A stretch of 64,000 nt of DNA, taken from positions 39,480,716 through 39,544,715 of the forward strand of contig CM064874.1 of the NCBI GenBank assembly GCA_032719365.1. Direction: 5' to 3'. The notes beneath the pieces were generated by a model. That model did no database searches, had not been told where the DNA came from, and saw only the letters and a program-made list of their open reading frames with translations. The position numbers and the translations under genes were made by a program. Origin of the DNA: Prinsepia uniflora. Its lineage: Eukaryota; Streptophyta; Magnoliopsida; Rosales; Rosaceae. Of the stretch, positions 37,581 to 49,600 are shown piece by piece (the stretch's first letter is position 1; each line of letters begins with the position of its first letter).

Positions 37581-38517
37581 TTATGTTATGTATATATATG
37601 TATTCATATACCTTCCTTTACTTCTATTATCTCCTCCGGGGAGGGTCGTTGGCCTGGGTGGATCCCGGAGTAGTCACGAAGCACCGACTGAGTGGAGTCA
37701 CCCCCCAGTTGGGTTCCTTACTCTCAGGAAGGCTATGATTACTATTACCTCAGGTAGGGTCAGTGGTCTGCGGACATTGATCTTGACTTTGAGAAGACTC
37801 GGATTGAGACCTGGGTAGCACGCGCGTAGCTTTGGAAACCGTGACAGGATTGGTTGTGTGAATTATATGTATATTTGATGCATGCTATATGATATGATAT
37901 ATGATGTGTGTTTACACAGGTTTTGGGCAGTGACCCGTACGGTTGAGTCTTTATGATTCTTTCAATCTTGGTTTTGGGCTTAGTTCCCGCATATGATTTC
38001 TAGATAAATGGTTTTAGAATGCATGCATTCTTGTTAGTGAAGGGTACAAATGTCTTCTCGTTAAAATGTTTTTATAAATTCTTTTTTTGTCCACTCACAG
38101 CTTTTAATGTTTTGACTGCCCTTCAGGTTGACATCGGATGTGGACTGTAGCAGTGACCGAGATATCACATACCTCCTCCAGATCCTGGCGTACTCTGATA
38201 GCCCGGGAGGGCAAAGGTCGGAAATATCCCTTGTCTGACACTTCATGTCAGACGGGAGCAGGGTCATCCCGTACTAATCCTGGGGGGATTAGGATGGGTC
38301 CTGTCATCACGGATGCTTGAGGATTGGTTATATTGTGTGTGTTTTACTGATGTGTGTGTCTAGATGTATGAGGATTGGTACACTCACATTTTTAGTGTTT
38401 TATTGACCCTACATGCCACGGTACAGAGATAAAGATGGATACAGAGGATGAGGCATTGATAGTACTGTTGCGTACTTGACACCCTACGGGATAGGTTTTA
38501 GTACTTGTTTTGTACTA

Positions 38518-38545
38518 ACATATATATATATATATATATATATAT
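38518..38545. repeat. (TA)n tract in gypsy-1 5' LTR
   Basis: A pure TA run; the equivalent tract in the 3' LTR is at about 55995-56022, so it is part of the LTR design and not a later microsatellite. Confidence 0.9.
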
Positions 38546-38719
38546 GCTCGATCATGTATGATTGAAACTTATCCCTTGTCCAACAATGGAGTGGTGTACT
38601 CTGTATGTTTACATTTGAACCTATAAAGGGTATTTTCTGTATTTTGAGTATGATTGTAAGATGGGAGCAGGGCATGTCCCCCTATGATTCTCGGAGGATC
38701 GGGACGGGTCCTGTTAGAG

Positions 38720-38731
38720 TGGTATTAAAGC
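38720..38731 (+). other. Gypsy-1 primer binding site (degenerate)
   Basis: TGGTATTAAAGC, four bases inside the 5' LTR, is the initiator-Met tRNA complement TGGTATCAGAGC with two changes. Confidence 0.8.
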
Positions 38732-38789
38732 ATAACGGTATGTACATTGTACATTGACAAGATTAATATGTCGTACTGGTCTATTTCTC

Positions 38790-39782
38790 TTAACAGTAAT
38801 ATGCCTTCGAGATGAGTACCCCAGCCACGGTCTGATGAGGATGTCATTAGGGGCTTAGAGGGCGCTAGCATTGAGAGAGCCCAACACCTGGGGGCGAGTG
38901 TATTTAGTGGTGGGTCCGAACCTGTGGAAGCCCAACGGTGGATTGTTCGGATGGAGCGGATCTTTATGGTGATGTGATGCACTCCAGAGGACCGAGTCTT
39001 GTTGACCACCTTCTTGCTAGATGGAGATGCCCATGAGTGGTGGTATGCCTTGCTGATGTTTGGTTGGGATGTCCAGAAGATGACATGGGACATATTTAGA
39101 TAGCGATTCCTAGAGCAGTACTACCCCCACTTTGTCCATGACGCCCGAGAGGTAGAGTTCTTGCAGTTCCGACATGGGAGCATGACTGTGACAGAGTAGG
39201 CTGTCCCGTTGCGCTTCTACCTTCGTGAGATGGGTCTAAGAGGAGAGATCCGTGCTATGGTGACGTCAGGTCCTTTGCTACACTGAGGGATTTGATCGAT
39301 GCAGCTGTGCGAGTGGAGGACGGTTGGTTAGCTCGGTAGCAGTCTTCTAGAGATGGACGACGCTGAGAGCGTTCATATGCTAGACCTTGGAGCCAAAAAG
39401 CTCGAAGGGAGGCTGTTTTAGTAGAGCCTCCTCTTCATCTGGCAGCAGACGGTTTGGCAAGCACATCGGTACTCAGAGATTTGGCTACAGAGCACTGCAT
39501 CATCCTGAGACGAGTGGTACATTAGTTGGGTCTACAGGTAAACTGAGGCCATCGACCTGTTATATATGTGGAGACCTTGGTCACTTCAGGAGAGAGTGCC
39601 TACAGCTGACGGGTGGCAGTGGTGTTGGCTGGAGTGTAGCAGGACAGGATCCGAGCATAGCCACGACTTCAGACGCTACTGGTGGCCGAGGTCATATAAG
39701 AGCCAGAGGTGGCTACCGTGGATCACGAGGACGTGGTCGACTATCAGAGCCACAGGCTCTAGTTTTTGTAGTGAGTCAATAG
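38790..39782 (+). pseudogene. Gypsy-1 gag
   Basis: Capsid homology in one frame to about 39240 (AQRWIVRMERIF, DGDAHEWWYAL, the QGSMTV-like HGSMTVTE) is broken by several TAG/TGA stops. A second open segment, 39387-39782, carries an intact zinc knuckle CYICGDLGHFRREC and an RGGYRGSRGRGR box. Gag forms the capsid and packages RNA. The copy cannot make a full protein. Confidence 0.9.
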
Positions 39783-39948
39783 GAGGCCAGAGCATCTTCG
39801 AGAGTAGTGACAGGTACACTCACTATTCTAAAGCATGATGTACTTATTTTGATAGACCCTGGAGCTACATATTCGTTCATATCTTGGAGTTGTACATTAT
39901 TAGTGGATAGAAAGGTGTCCACACTTGATTATGATATGGGAGTAAGTA
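39783..39948 (+). pseudogene. Gypsy-1 protease, N-terminal part
   Basis: Reads LIDPGATYSFIS, the plant gypsy aspartic protease motif (DPGATHSFIS type), then stops abruptly where the LARD LTR begins at 39949. Everything downstream until the integrase C-terminus is missing. Confidence 0.85.
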
Positions 39949-40451
39949 TGTAACGACCTGTCTCGAATATCGGGATTAAATATTAATTAATTATGGTTTA
40001 GAATGACTAATCTGGGATTAGTTGAGTGAAATCGGACGAATTGTGCAAAATGACCGTTTTGCCCCATAGAATGGGCAAAATGTTGACTTTTAGTTCGGAC
40101 GGTCAAACGGACTTTGATCGATGACCGTCACGTAATTCGGGACGTCACAAGTTCATTGACAGGTGGCACATTCGATTCCGACGTTCGAGGAAGAAGTTAT
40201 GACGTTCGGAAGTCGATGTGTATTTTGGTAATTTGGCTGAAAAGGGACCAAATGTTGACTTTTGACGCGGGAGGTCCAATGGACGAGGGCCAAGGACCGT
40301 TACGTAGATCGAGTCGATACGAATCTGTAGACAGGCGGCACGCCGAAATCGAACATCGAACGGGAAAGTTATGGTCACGGGAATGAGATCGGTTAAACGA
40401 ACGAACCGATGTTTCGATTAAAATAATATTAAATTAGTGAAGTGGACACTT

Positions 40452-40477
40452 GGATGAGTGACAAGTGTCACTCATCC
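40452..40477. promoter_or_regulatory. Perfect 26-bp palindrome in LARD 5' LTR
   Basis: Two 12-base arms, GGATGAGTGACA and its exact reverse complement, around a 2-base AG. Equivalent sites are at 50489-50512 (perfect, 24 bp), 33181-33206, 47184-47209, 53724-53749 and about 27524-27543. Confidence 0.85.
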
Positions 40478-41261
40478 CTTATTTTGAGGCCTAAATTTTG
40501 CCCCATGTTTTCCGCTAAACATCAGCATCATTCCTTCCTTATCATTCCTAATCATCATCAGCCATCTTCTTTATGTTTTCTTTGAACCGTGAAAAACACA
40601 GAAACAGAGCATGAGAGATGGGAGAATTGGCTACCTCCCCACAACTGATTTTGAGAGGAAAATTGAGAGATTAAGGAAATTAAGTTAGCAGGGGAAACAC
40701 GAGGGACAGTGAGGGTGCTAGAAACTCAAAAATCGAATTTTGGAAATTTTGGGGGAAAATCCGAAATTCAAGCTTGGAGCCTCGAGGATCGAAATTGAAG
40801 CTTGAGACAGCTTTCTGAGGTCATTACGAGTCGATCCACATCAAGAACGAAGAAATTTGATGGCTAATTGGCTCTGAACGGACCTGACGAAAGTGAGCAA
40901 ATTCGAAGATTGGGTCATGTTTCTAGAGAGATTAAACGAAGAAATTGGACTCGAAAATGATTTTCTCATGGTCCAATAAAGCTTCTGAGTGGGTCAATTG
41001 AAAGAAATCAGAGGGAATCGATGAAATTCGAAGCAGGAACAGTACACAGGTGTTTTTCGATGTTCATCTTCGAATCGATTGATTTAGGTAAGGATTTGTA
41101 AAATTAAGATTACAGAACTGTAATTGGACTTAAAACGAAGCTGTTTGAATGTTCAATTGAAAGAATTGAGGTTGAATTGACAGAGAACTGGTCGGGTCGT
41201 CTCGCGGGTTGCAGGACCCGAATTGCAGAGAAAACGGGTTAGGACGATGACACTGTAGCAG

Positions 41262-41280
41262 GCGCGTGGGTTTCACGCGC
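41262..41280. other. GC-rich hairpin motif
   Basis: GCGCGTG and CACGCGC form a 7-bp stem with a 5-base loop, preceded by ACTGTAGCAG. The motif recurs at the same relative place in the other LARD LTR (near 48000) and in copies A, B, C, D and E. Confidence 0.7.
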
Positions 41281-41608
41281 AGCCACTCACTTCAGCACGT
41301 GACGGCGCGTGGGCACGAATTTTGAGGTGAGGTCAACATGACTTTTGTCCTATCTAATGTAACGAACATTTTGGGATTGGTTTCATGTCGATCGGACACC
41401 GTTTCGATATTGTTTGGGAGGTCGAAGGTTTTGAATCGAATTCAAAAATAGTTAAAAATTCAAAAAAATTACGGGACTTTAATAGTAGGTTAATGAAGAG
41501 GTTAGTGATCCTCTAATGTAATTTGGACAGGTTTGGAAGTCCCGGTGATAGTGGTATGGCCCGGGAAGGATTATGGTACGCGTATCGAGGCGCACCGTTG
41601 GACGGTCT

Positions 41609-42818
41609 GTAAGTGGACTTTGGTTTTATAAATTCTATGCATGCCTAACGGTTTTATATGTTTTATATACGTGATTTCCATTATTATGATTGTGATTATT
41701 GATTTCACGTATGTTGCACGTATTTCGAGATGTTTTCTGTATTACACGTATATCGAGGCTAATGATTTTATTGTGGTTCTACGTGCTTGTGGTTTCATGT
41801 ATAATGTGAAATGATTTTGAAATTGGAAAGATGAACTCGGGCTTGAGGCCCAATTGTTTTGGAAACCTCGGACTTGGAGTCCATTTGAGTTACGTAATCG
41901 GGCCGGGGGCCCAATTGCTTTATGAAAACGTGCTAGCGGCCCAGTTGTTTACGAAATCGGGCTGAGACCCATTTGAGTTATATTATCGGGCCAGGGGCCC
42001 AGTTGATTTATGAATTCGGGCTGTGGGCCCAGTGGTTTACAGAATCGAGCATGAGGCCCAGTTGGGTTATAAATGTGATTTCGGGTCTGGGAGCCTATGT
42101 TTTATAAACGTGATTTCGGGTCGGGGACCCTAAATGGAATTGTGATGTTTTATGGAGATTTCGGGTAGGGCCCATTGAATGTTGTGAAATAATTTGATAA
42201 AACTGTTTTCCATATACCATCTTGATACGAGGATATGTGATGGTCTCCTCCAGGTGTTTGGGACACTAGAGAAGTCACGGTGCATTGCTTGCGAGGGGTC
42301 ATTGTACGGAGCTACCAGGCCGTATAGTGACTCAGGAGCAGGATTGCTATGAGTAGACGTTTGGGACGTCAGACATCTGGGATATTAGAGATATTGACCC
42401 GGAGAGACCCCGGGCAGCACGCGTTGCTTATTATACCGTGAGATATGACGTCTAGGACGTCAAGCGTCTGGGACGCTAGGCATCTGGGATGCCGGAGATG
42501 GTAATGTGGTAAATATGAACTATTGGATCTATGAAATGGTTTTTCGGTTGGATTTATGTTTATGGATTTGGACGGTGGCCCACTTGGTTTTGTATTTACG
42601 AATTTGGTATCCTACAGTTTTAGGCTGAGTTCCCACACTTGTTTTAAGTTACGGTTTTGGGCTAAGGCCCTAATGGCTTCTTTGAGTAAATGTTTTGATT
42701 ACTGGTTTTTTAGGCATGCATACGTTTTAATGAAGGGCATAAATGTCTTTATGAATGTGTTTATGAACTTGTTCATTTTAGTCCACTCACAGCTTTTATT
42801 GGTTTTAATGCCCTTCAG
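41609..42818 (+). other. Intron-like module in LARD 5' LTR
   Basis: Starts CT|GTAAGTGGAC, a strong plant donor, and ends TTTTAATGCCCTTCAG|GT, a good acceptor. Just inside the ends, GTAAGTGGAC and GTCCACTCAC (42781-42790) are near-perfect inverted repeats, each with ATGCATGCCTAA or GGCATGCAT nearby. The other LARD LTR has the same module at 48349-49623. Splicing is inferred. Confidence 0.5.
41840..42175 (+). repeat. GGGCC-type tandem array
   Basis: About nine imperfect units of roughly 30-35 bp, each with TCGGGCN...GGCCCAGTTG. The matching array in the 3' LTR (48570-48960) has extra units. Confidence 0.9.
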
Positions 42819-43002
42819 GTTGATCACAGATGCGACTGCAGTAGAGACTGGAACATCGCACGCCTCCTCTATCGATCCTTGTGCACTCTAGAAGCCCCAT
42901 TTGGGCAGTGGCATTAGGTTATCCCTTGTCCAAGACTTCGTGTCAGACGCGAGCATGGCACATCCCACGGTAATCCCGAGGGGATTAGGATGGGTTGTGT
43001 CA

Positions 43003-46000
43003 AGTGGTATCAGAGCAGGTTTGCTCTTTTTGTACGCACATGTCGAGGGTGTGATGTCTCTTTGAACTGCAGCTCGTTATCAACCTAATAGATAGTTTTT
43101 GGGTTTGAATAGTGGATAGAGTGTGATTGGCCCGATATGCCGTGTGTTAATGTGATTCGACCCAAGTGGGGTTGTTTGTGATTAACTGGTAATGTGGGAC
43201 CATCAGTTCAGTCATGTGATATTACATTATTGTGCTGCTGGGCGCAACTGGGTTCGAGGAACCCTATTTGAGTAGTGATTTGGAAATGTGAACCTCAGTT
43301 GAGTAATGGTCTAAAAATGTGAACCCTAGTGGTGATTGCTAGTGTAAGGGATGTTGGTATATCAGAGTTAGCCGATGACCTTAGTGGTGGAACCCACGTT
43401 GAGTTGATGGTAGGATTGGATTTGACGTCTATACGATGTCAGGACCGCGGGGTCGGTCCGATTGTGGATTATATTGCAGAGAGTAGTTAGGTTCCTCTGA
43501 ACCATATGGTGTGATTGTGGAACCCTACTATATGATGGATTGGAAAGGTGAACCTTAGTTGTGACTAGTGGATGAGAACTTGTGTTGCGAAGAGCGGCTG
43601 AGGTCGTGGATGACCATGTGGATGACTCTAGTGAGTCTAGTCAGAACTATGGGATTCGATCCACGAGTACGGATTGAGCTAAGATATGGAATCCCGAGTT
43701 GGACCGAATAATAGTGTGATGTGTGGATACGGACCTCAGTAACGATGAGTGTTGGTCGATAGCCATGTGGAGAGGACTGGCTATCGAGGGTATTTGGTGT
43801 GGTTGTAGTAGTTGAGAATGAGGGGACGTTCAGGGAACGTTCATTATCCTGATGTGGATTGTCAGAATGGTGATACCCATAGTTGTGGGGTACGAGTAAA
43901 GGTACGGGATCGTCGCTCGGTATGAGCCGAGATCCAAGGTTGTCAGAATTGCACACTGTGTGCTAGTGTGGATGTTTGTATGTTGGTGCTGATGTTGGTA
44001 CTTGTGTGGCTGATACTAGTATGGATGCATGTGTGCTGATACTAGTGTTGATGATAGTGCGTTGGTACTGGTACTAGCGCTGGTGCTGGTGTCCGTGATT
44101 GTGATGATGATGAGCCACGAGTTGGGATATGACTCCGTCATAATGGACATATGTTCGGTATTTGAGATTCAGTAGTGGTTGAGTGATTGACTGGATGGGA
44201 TCCAGCGGAGATTGTGATGTGTTGGGATAAGTACCAACAATGATGAGATGACAAGTGATGAGTGGATAAAAGGTATGATTGAGACATGAGGAATCTTGGG
44301 ATGACGTCCCCTAAGTCATGAGAATTAGTGGATTTAGGGAGTTGTTGTCAACTCCGAGTTTGGTGTGATTGTATGTTTCTAATATCCCCAGAAAGTACAA
44401 GGAAATTATTGAAAATTGGAAGACGAGGAAAATCATTGGTGGTATAGATGTGAGATTTTGTAATTGTGAATAACATGGAAACTCGAGGGTTGAACCTGTA
44501 AAGGTTGATATGTGAGACGAAGGTAGTATTGCATGCACATCCAAAAGGAGTTGAGTGATTCCTCCTAATAGGAATAGGTGTATATGCATAAACGGTTATT
44601 AATGGACATGAGGTCTGAGTAATGGATTGATTACGAACACGTGGTTGTCCAAGTGAGTTGAGGATGTAGGAAGTCCAGTGGTTGGACTTGACATCTCGTT
44701 GGAAGCATGTCTGTTTCCAACATGGTTGGAACTTCAGATTCGAGGAGAGTTGTAATTGAGGAGACGAGAGGAGTGCTCGTTTCCGCATCAGTGATTGGTA
44801 TTCTGAAGTCATTGGGGGTGACTTCTTATTTCCTGCTCGTGGCAGACGTTGATTGTGGTTACCAGTACGTTGAGCGTATATTGGTTGGAGGACCCATGAT
44901 TGGCTTTGGGTCATTGAACACAAGAAGTTGTGTTTAATTCTGGATTTGGGTGGTGAAAATCGAGGTCATCTTTCCACCAAGGGAAAATTGACGAAGGATT
45001 CAAAGAGTTTGTAAGACCCTACAATTAGATTCCAGGTGGATTGCTAGCTACGTAAGCATATGTGGATCCTAGGTGGATCTGGATTGTGCTGTTGTGGACA
45101 TAGGGCATGGTGACGATCTAGGATTGTGATGTTACTGGTCGGGTGACGTGGTGATGGTTTTGAATTGTGATCTTATTGATCAAGTTAAGTGAAGAGCTTA
45201 TTGCCCTGTCGTAAATATTTGGATAAGGGAATGGTTGGATTAAACTTCTTTTCGAAGTTAATCCGATTTGAGACGGTACTCAAGCGAGTTGGAATGTTTA
45301 TGAATTGACTCGAGGATTTGACTTGTGAATGAGTGGATATCCAACAGGGTCGAATTGGTCGGTCTTGGATATGTGAATGATGGGATTGGCTTCTTTTTGA
45401 AGTCCATCGAATGTGGTACGGAAATCATTTGAGCAAGTATCCGATAGGTTCAGAGTTGGTGCGTCTCGGTAGACATAAGGGGGATTAGATGCTCATTTGG
45501 CAAGATTGGATACGCCTTGGTGAGCGTGCTTAGATCGATATATTTTGGATGACATATTTGGAAGTAAATGTTGGATTACTGGTCGGGTGACCATGAGACT
45601 CAGAATAGATGATGAGTTGGAATGATCAATTTATCTAGTACGGGATTGGACAGAGAAACCCCAGTATCAAATTGTGATTGACTGTGAACCATGTAGTGGA
45701 CTGGTGGGAAGATGGATGTACGTACTTTCTACGTTGTATGAGGATCGATACTGGATAGACTGAGTGGTGCCTAGTGACGGTACGTGGGATGTATCAGTGG
45801 TGTGTGATTGAACGAGTTGGTAATCGGCTTAGTTCCGATACCGTTGGATTGATTGTGATCGTGGACTGGACATTGGATACTGTGTAGTAGGCTAGAGTGA
45901 TCTTGTTGGGTTCAATGATTGTAGAAGAAGGTGCTCTTAGCCATGGATGGCTAGTGAAACTGAAACTCTAGTGTTGAGATGTGTGATCACTGCTGGGCTG

Positions 46001-46650
46001 GTGATCAATGTGTTCCAGTTACACCACCTGATTGAGTGAGATGTTGGTATACGTATTCTCAGGATGAGGGAATTGGTGGTTAGAGTAATCACAAGTTGCT
46101 TTGCATGATGTTATCACGCCGTGAATTTACCAGCGTCTTGGCTCGCTGAGGGAATTGAGAGTTGTAGACGTTGAGATTGGTATTTGTCACAGGATTGAGC
46201 TTGCCCTGCGAGGTGAGATTTTTTTGTTGATCTTACGCTACATTGAAGGAGTTGTAGTATGAGGTGATGTCACTGATTGGTTGATGATTGGAGCTTTACT
46301 AGGGTGGTAAAGCTTAGTGGTGACAGCTTGACTGGTAGTGTCAGCGTGGACTGACAAGTGAGATTTGGTGACTCCCAATGGGAGCAAATGATAGGATGTA
46401 TTAGCGATTGAAAGGAACCGTCAAGCTGAAAGAGTCAGCTTAATGGTGAAATTGACAAGCAGTTTTAACACGAATCGTGTGATCAATTTCACTCGAGGTG
46501 GTCGAGTGTAGTCGGTACGAGGTGAGTTCGTGATGGGACGTCTGAGTGCAGATGAGTTTTGTGTTGGTTAGTGGGTGCTGTGAGACCAAATTTGTTTTCC
46601 ACGAGGTGGATGTGGATTAAGGAAAGTTGGAATTTCGATGACGAAATTAT
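43003..46650. other. LARD non-coding interior
   Basis: Begins with the iMet primer site (TGGTATCAGAGC, 43005-43016). It is G/T-rich with short repeats of TGGTGCTGATGTTGGT type at about 43970-44100. No gag, protease, RT or integrase motif appears in any frame. Antisense open frames (such as 44923-44348, 191 codons) look like chance products of base composition. Confidence 0.8.
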
Positions 46651-46666
46651 TTAAGGGGGGGAAGAT
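46651..46666 (+). other. LARD polypurine tract
   Basis: TTAAGGGGGGGAAGAT directly precedes the TG of the 3' LTR; it is the expected plus-strand primer site. Confidence 0.9.
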
Positions 46667-49600
46667 TGTAACGACCCGTCCCGAGTATCGGGATTAAATA
46701 TTAATTAATTATGGTTTAGAATGACTAATCTGGGATTAGTTGAGTGAAATCGGACGAATTGTGCAAAATGACCGTTTTGCCCTTGGAATGGGCAAAATGT
46801 TAACTTTTAGTTCAAGTGGTCAAATGGACTTTGACCGATGACTGTGATGTAATTCGGGACGTCAAGAGTTCATTGACAAGTGACACGTCCGATTCCGACA
46901 TTCGAAGAAAAAGTTATGACGTTCGGAAGTCGAGGGGCATTTTGATAATTTGATTGAAAAGGGGCCAAATGTTGACTTTTGACCCAGGAGTTCCAATGGA
47001 CGAGGTCCAACAACAGTTACGTAGATCGAGTCGATACGAATCCGTAGACAGACGGCACGCCGAAATCGGAGGTTCGACGACGAAGTTACGGCCGCGGAAG
47101 TAAAATCGATTAAGTGAACGAACCGAGATTTCGATTAAAATATTATTAAAATATTGAATAGTGACCGTTGATTGTGGATGCTTGGATGAGTGACATGTGT
47201 CACACATCCCTTGTTTTGAGGCCTAAATGCTGCTCCATGTTTCCCATTAATCCTCCATCATCATTCCTAATCATCACTACCTTTCATCATTCTTCATCAG
47301 CCATCCTCTTTATGTTTTCTTTGAACCGTGACCAACACAAAAACAGAGTATGAGATATGAGAGACTTGTGTCTTCTCCCACAACTGATTTTGAGAGGAAA
47401 ACTGAGAGATTAAGGAGACTAAGTTAGTATGGGAAACACGAGGGACAGTGAGGGTGCTGGAAACTCAAAAATCGAATTTGGAAAATTTGGGGGGAAAATC
47501 TGAAATTCAAGCTTGGAGCCTTGAGGATCGAAATTGAAGCTTGAGGCAGCTTCCTGAGGTCATTACGAGTCGATCCACATCAAGAACGAAGAAATTTGAT
47601 GGCTAATTGGCTCTGAACGGACCTGACGACAGTGAGCAAATTCGAAGATTGGGTCGTCTTTCTAGAGAGATTAAACGAAGAAATTGGACTCGAAAATGAG
47701 TTTCTCATGGTCCAATAAAGCTTCTGAGTGGGTCAATTGAAAGAAATCAGAGGGAATCGATGAAATTCGAAGCAAGAACAATATCCAGGTGTTCTTCGAT
47801 GTTCATCTTCGAATCGATTGATTTTAGGTAAGGATTTGTAAAATTAAGATTAGAGAACTGTAATTGGACTTAAAACGAAGCTGTTTGAATGTTCAATTGA
47901 AATAATTGAGGTTGAATTGATAGAGAATCGGTCGGGTCGTCTCGCGGGTTGCAGGACCCTAATTACAGAGAAACGGGTTAGGACGACGACACTGTAGCAG
48001 GCGCGTGGGTTTCACGCGCAGCCACTCACGGCGACGCGTGATGGCGTGTGGGCACGAATCTCGAGGTGAGGTCAACATGACTTTTGTCCTATCTAATGTA
48101 ACGAACATTTTAGGATTGGTTACGTGTCGATCGGACACCGTTTCGATATTGTTCGGCACGTTCGAAGGTTTTGAATCGAGTTTAAAAATAGTTAAAAATT
48201 CGGAAAAATTACGGGACTGTAATAGGAGGTTAATGAAGAGGTTAGTGACCCTCTAATGTGATTTGGACAGGTTTGGAAGTCCCGATGATAGTGGTATGGC
48301 CCGGGAAGGATTATGGTACGCGTATCGAGGCGCACCGTTGGACGGTCTGTAAGTGGACTTTGGTTTTATAAATTCTATGCATGCCTAACGGTTTATATGT
48401 TTTATATACGTGATTTCCATTATGATGATTGTGATTATTGATTTCACGTATGTTGCACGTATTTCGAGATGTTTTCTGTATTGCACGTATATCGAGACTA
48501 ATGATTTTATTATGGTTCTACGTGCTTGTGGTTTCATGTATAATGTGAAATGATTTTGAAATTGGAAAGATGAACTCGGGCTTGAGGCCCAATTGTTTTG
48601 GAAACCTCGGACTTTGAGTCCATTTGAGTTACGTAATCGGGCCGGGGGCCCAATTGCTTTATGAAAACGTGCCAGGGGCCCAATTATTTACGAAATCGGG
48701 ATGAGACCCATTTGAGTTATACTATCAGGCCAGGGGCCCAGTTGATTTACGGAATCGGTCCAGGGGCCCAGTTGATTTACGAATTCAGGTCGTGGGCTCA
48801 GTAGTTTACATAATCGGGCATGAGGCCCAATTGGGTTATAAATGTGATTTCGGGTCTAGGACCTTATGTTTCATAAATGTGATTTCGGGTCTGGGACTCT
48901 ATGTTTCATAAATGTGATTTCGGGTCGGAGACCCTAAATGGAATTGTGATGTTTTATGGAGAGTTCGGGTAGGGCCCATTGAAATGTTGTGAAATGATTT
49001 GATAAAACTGTTTTCCATATACCATCTTGATATGAGGATATGTGATGGTCTCCTCCAGGTGTCTAGGACACTAGGGAAGTCACGGTGCATTGCCTGCGAG
49101 GGGTCATTGTACGGAGCTACCGGGCCATATAGTGACTCAGGAACAGGATTGCTATGATTAGACGCCTGGGACGTCAGACATCTGGGATGTCAGAGATATG
49201 GACCGGGAGAGACCTCGGGCAGAACGCATTGCTTATTATACCGTGAGATATGACGTATGGGACATCAAGCGTCTGGGACGCTAGGCATCTGGGATGCCGG
49301 AGATGGTAATTTGGTAAATATGAACTATTGGATCTATGAAATGGTTTTTCGGTTGGATTTATGTTTATGGATTTGGGCAGTGGCCCACTTGGTTTCGTAT
49401 TTACAGATTTGGTATCCTACAGTTTTGGGCTGAGTTCCCACACTTGTTTTGAGTTACGGTTTTGGGCTAAGGCCCTAATGGCTTGGTTGAACAAATGTTT
49501 TGGTTACTGGTTTTCGTTGCATGCATACGTTTTAATGAAGGGCATAAATGTCTTTATGAATGTGTTTATGAACTTGTTCATTTTCATCCACTCACAGCTT

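Larger units (their letters stand above)
32659..38306 (+). mobile_element. Solo LTR B, nested in gypsy-1 5' LTR and containing C
   Basis: From TGTAACGACCCGTACC to GGATGGGTCCTGTCA with a perfect TCACG duplication (32654-32658 and 38307-38311). Without nested C it is about 3040 bp. It pairs closely with reverse copy D, sharing the GGTTTATGGGAACCGG tandem array (37405-37580) and the GTCCACTCACAGC arm at about 38090. The terminal stem-loop is at 38233-38253. The ACTGTAGCT GC-rich hairpin lies at about 36430. Confidence 0.92.
27226..38716 (+). repeat. Gypsy-1 5' LTR, interrupted by solo LTRs A and B
   Basis: LTR blocks are 27226-28702, 31771-32658 and 38307-38716 after removing A and B and their duplications. 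They match the 3' LTR block for block, including the (TA)n tract at about 38518-38545 and GAGTATGATTGTAAGATGGG near the end. The TATCTATG...GAAAGTGAGAGTGAAAGAG stretch at 27650-27690 follows a palindrome and may mark the transcription start region. Confidence 0.88.
39949..43002 (+). repeat. LARD 5' LTR
   Basis: TGTAACGACCTG to GGGTTGTGTCA. Ordered features: duplicated upstream module (40030-40385), a 26-bp palindrome (40452-40477), a GC-rich hairpin (41262-41280), an intron-like module (41609-42818) with a tandem array inside, and a degenerate terminal stem-loop near 42925-42950. Confidence 0.93.

Noticed and set aside
41840..42175. CRISPR-like spaced repeats
   Set aside because: Units are contiguous and imperfect with no unique spacers, in a plant LTR.
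43005..43016. tRNA gene suggested by TGGTATCAGAGC sites
   Set aside because: These are primer binding sites complementary to a tRNA 3' end; no cloverleaf is present. No tRNA or rRNA gene was seen anywhere in the window.
44348..44923. Antisense 191-codon frame in the LARD interior
   Set aside because: No domain or motif is recognisable, it is antisense to the element, and G/T-rich sequence generates such frames by chance.
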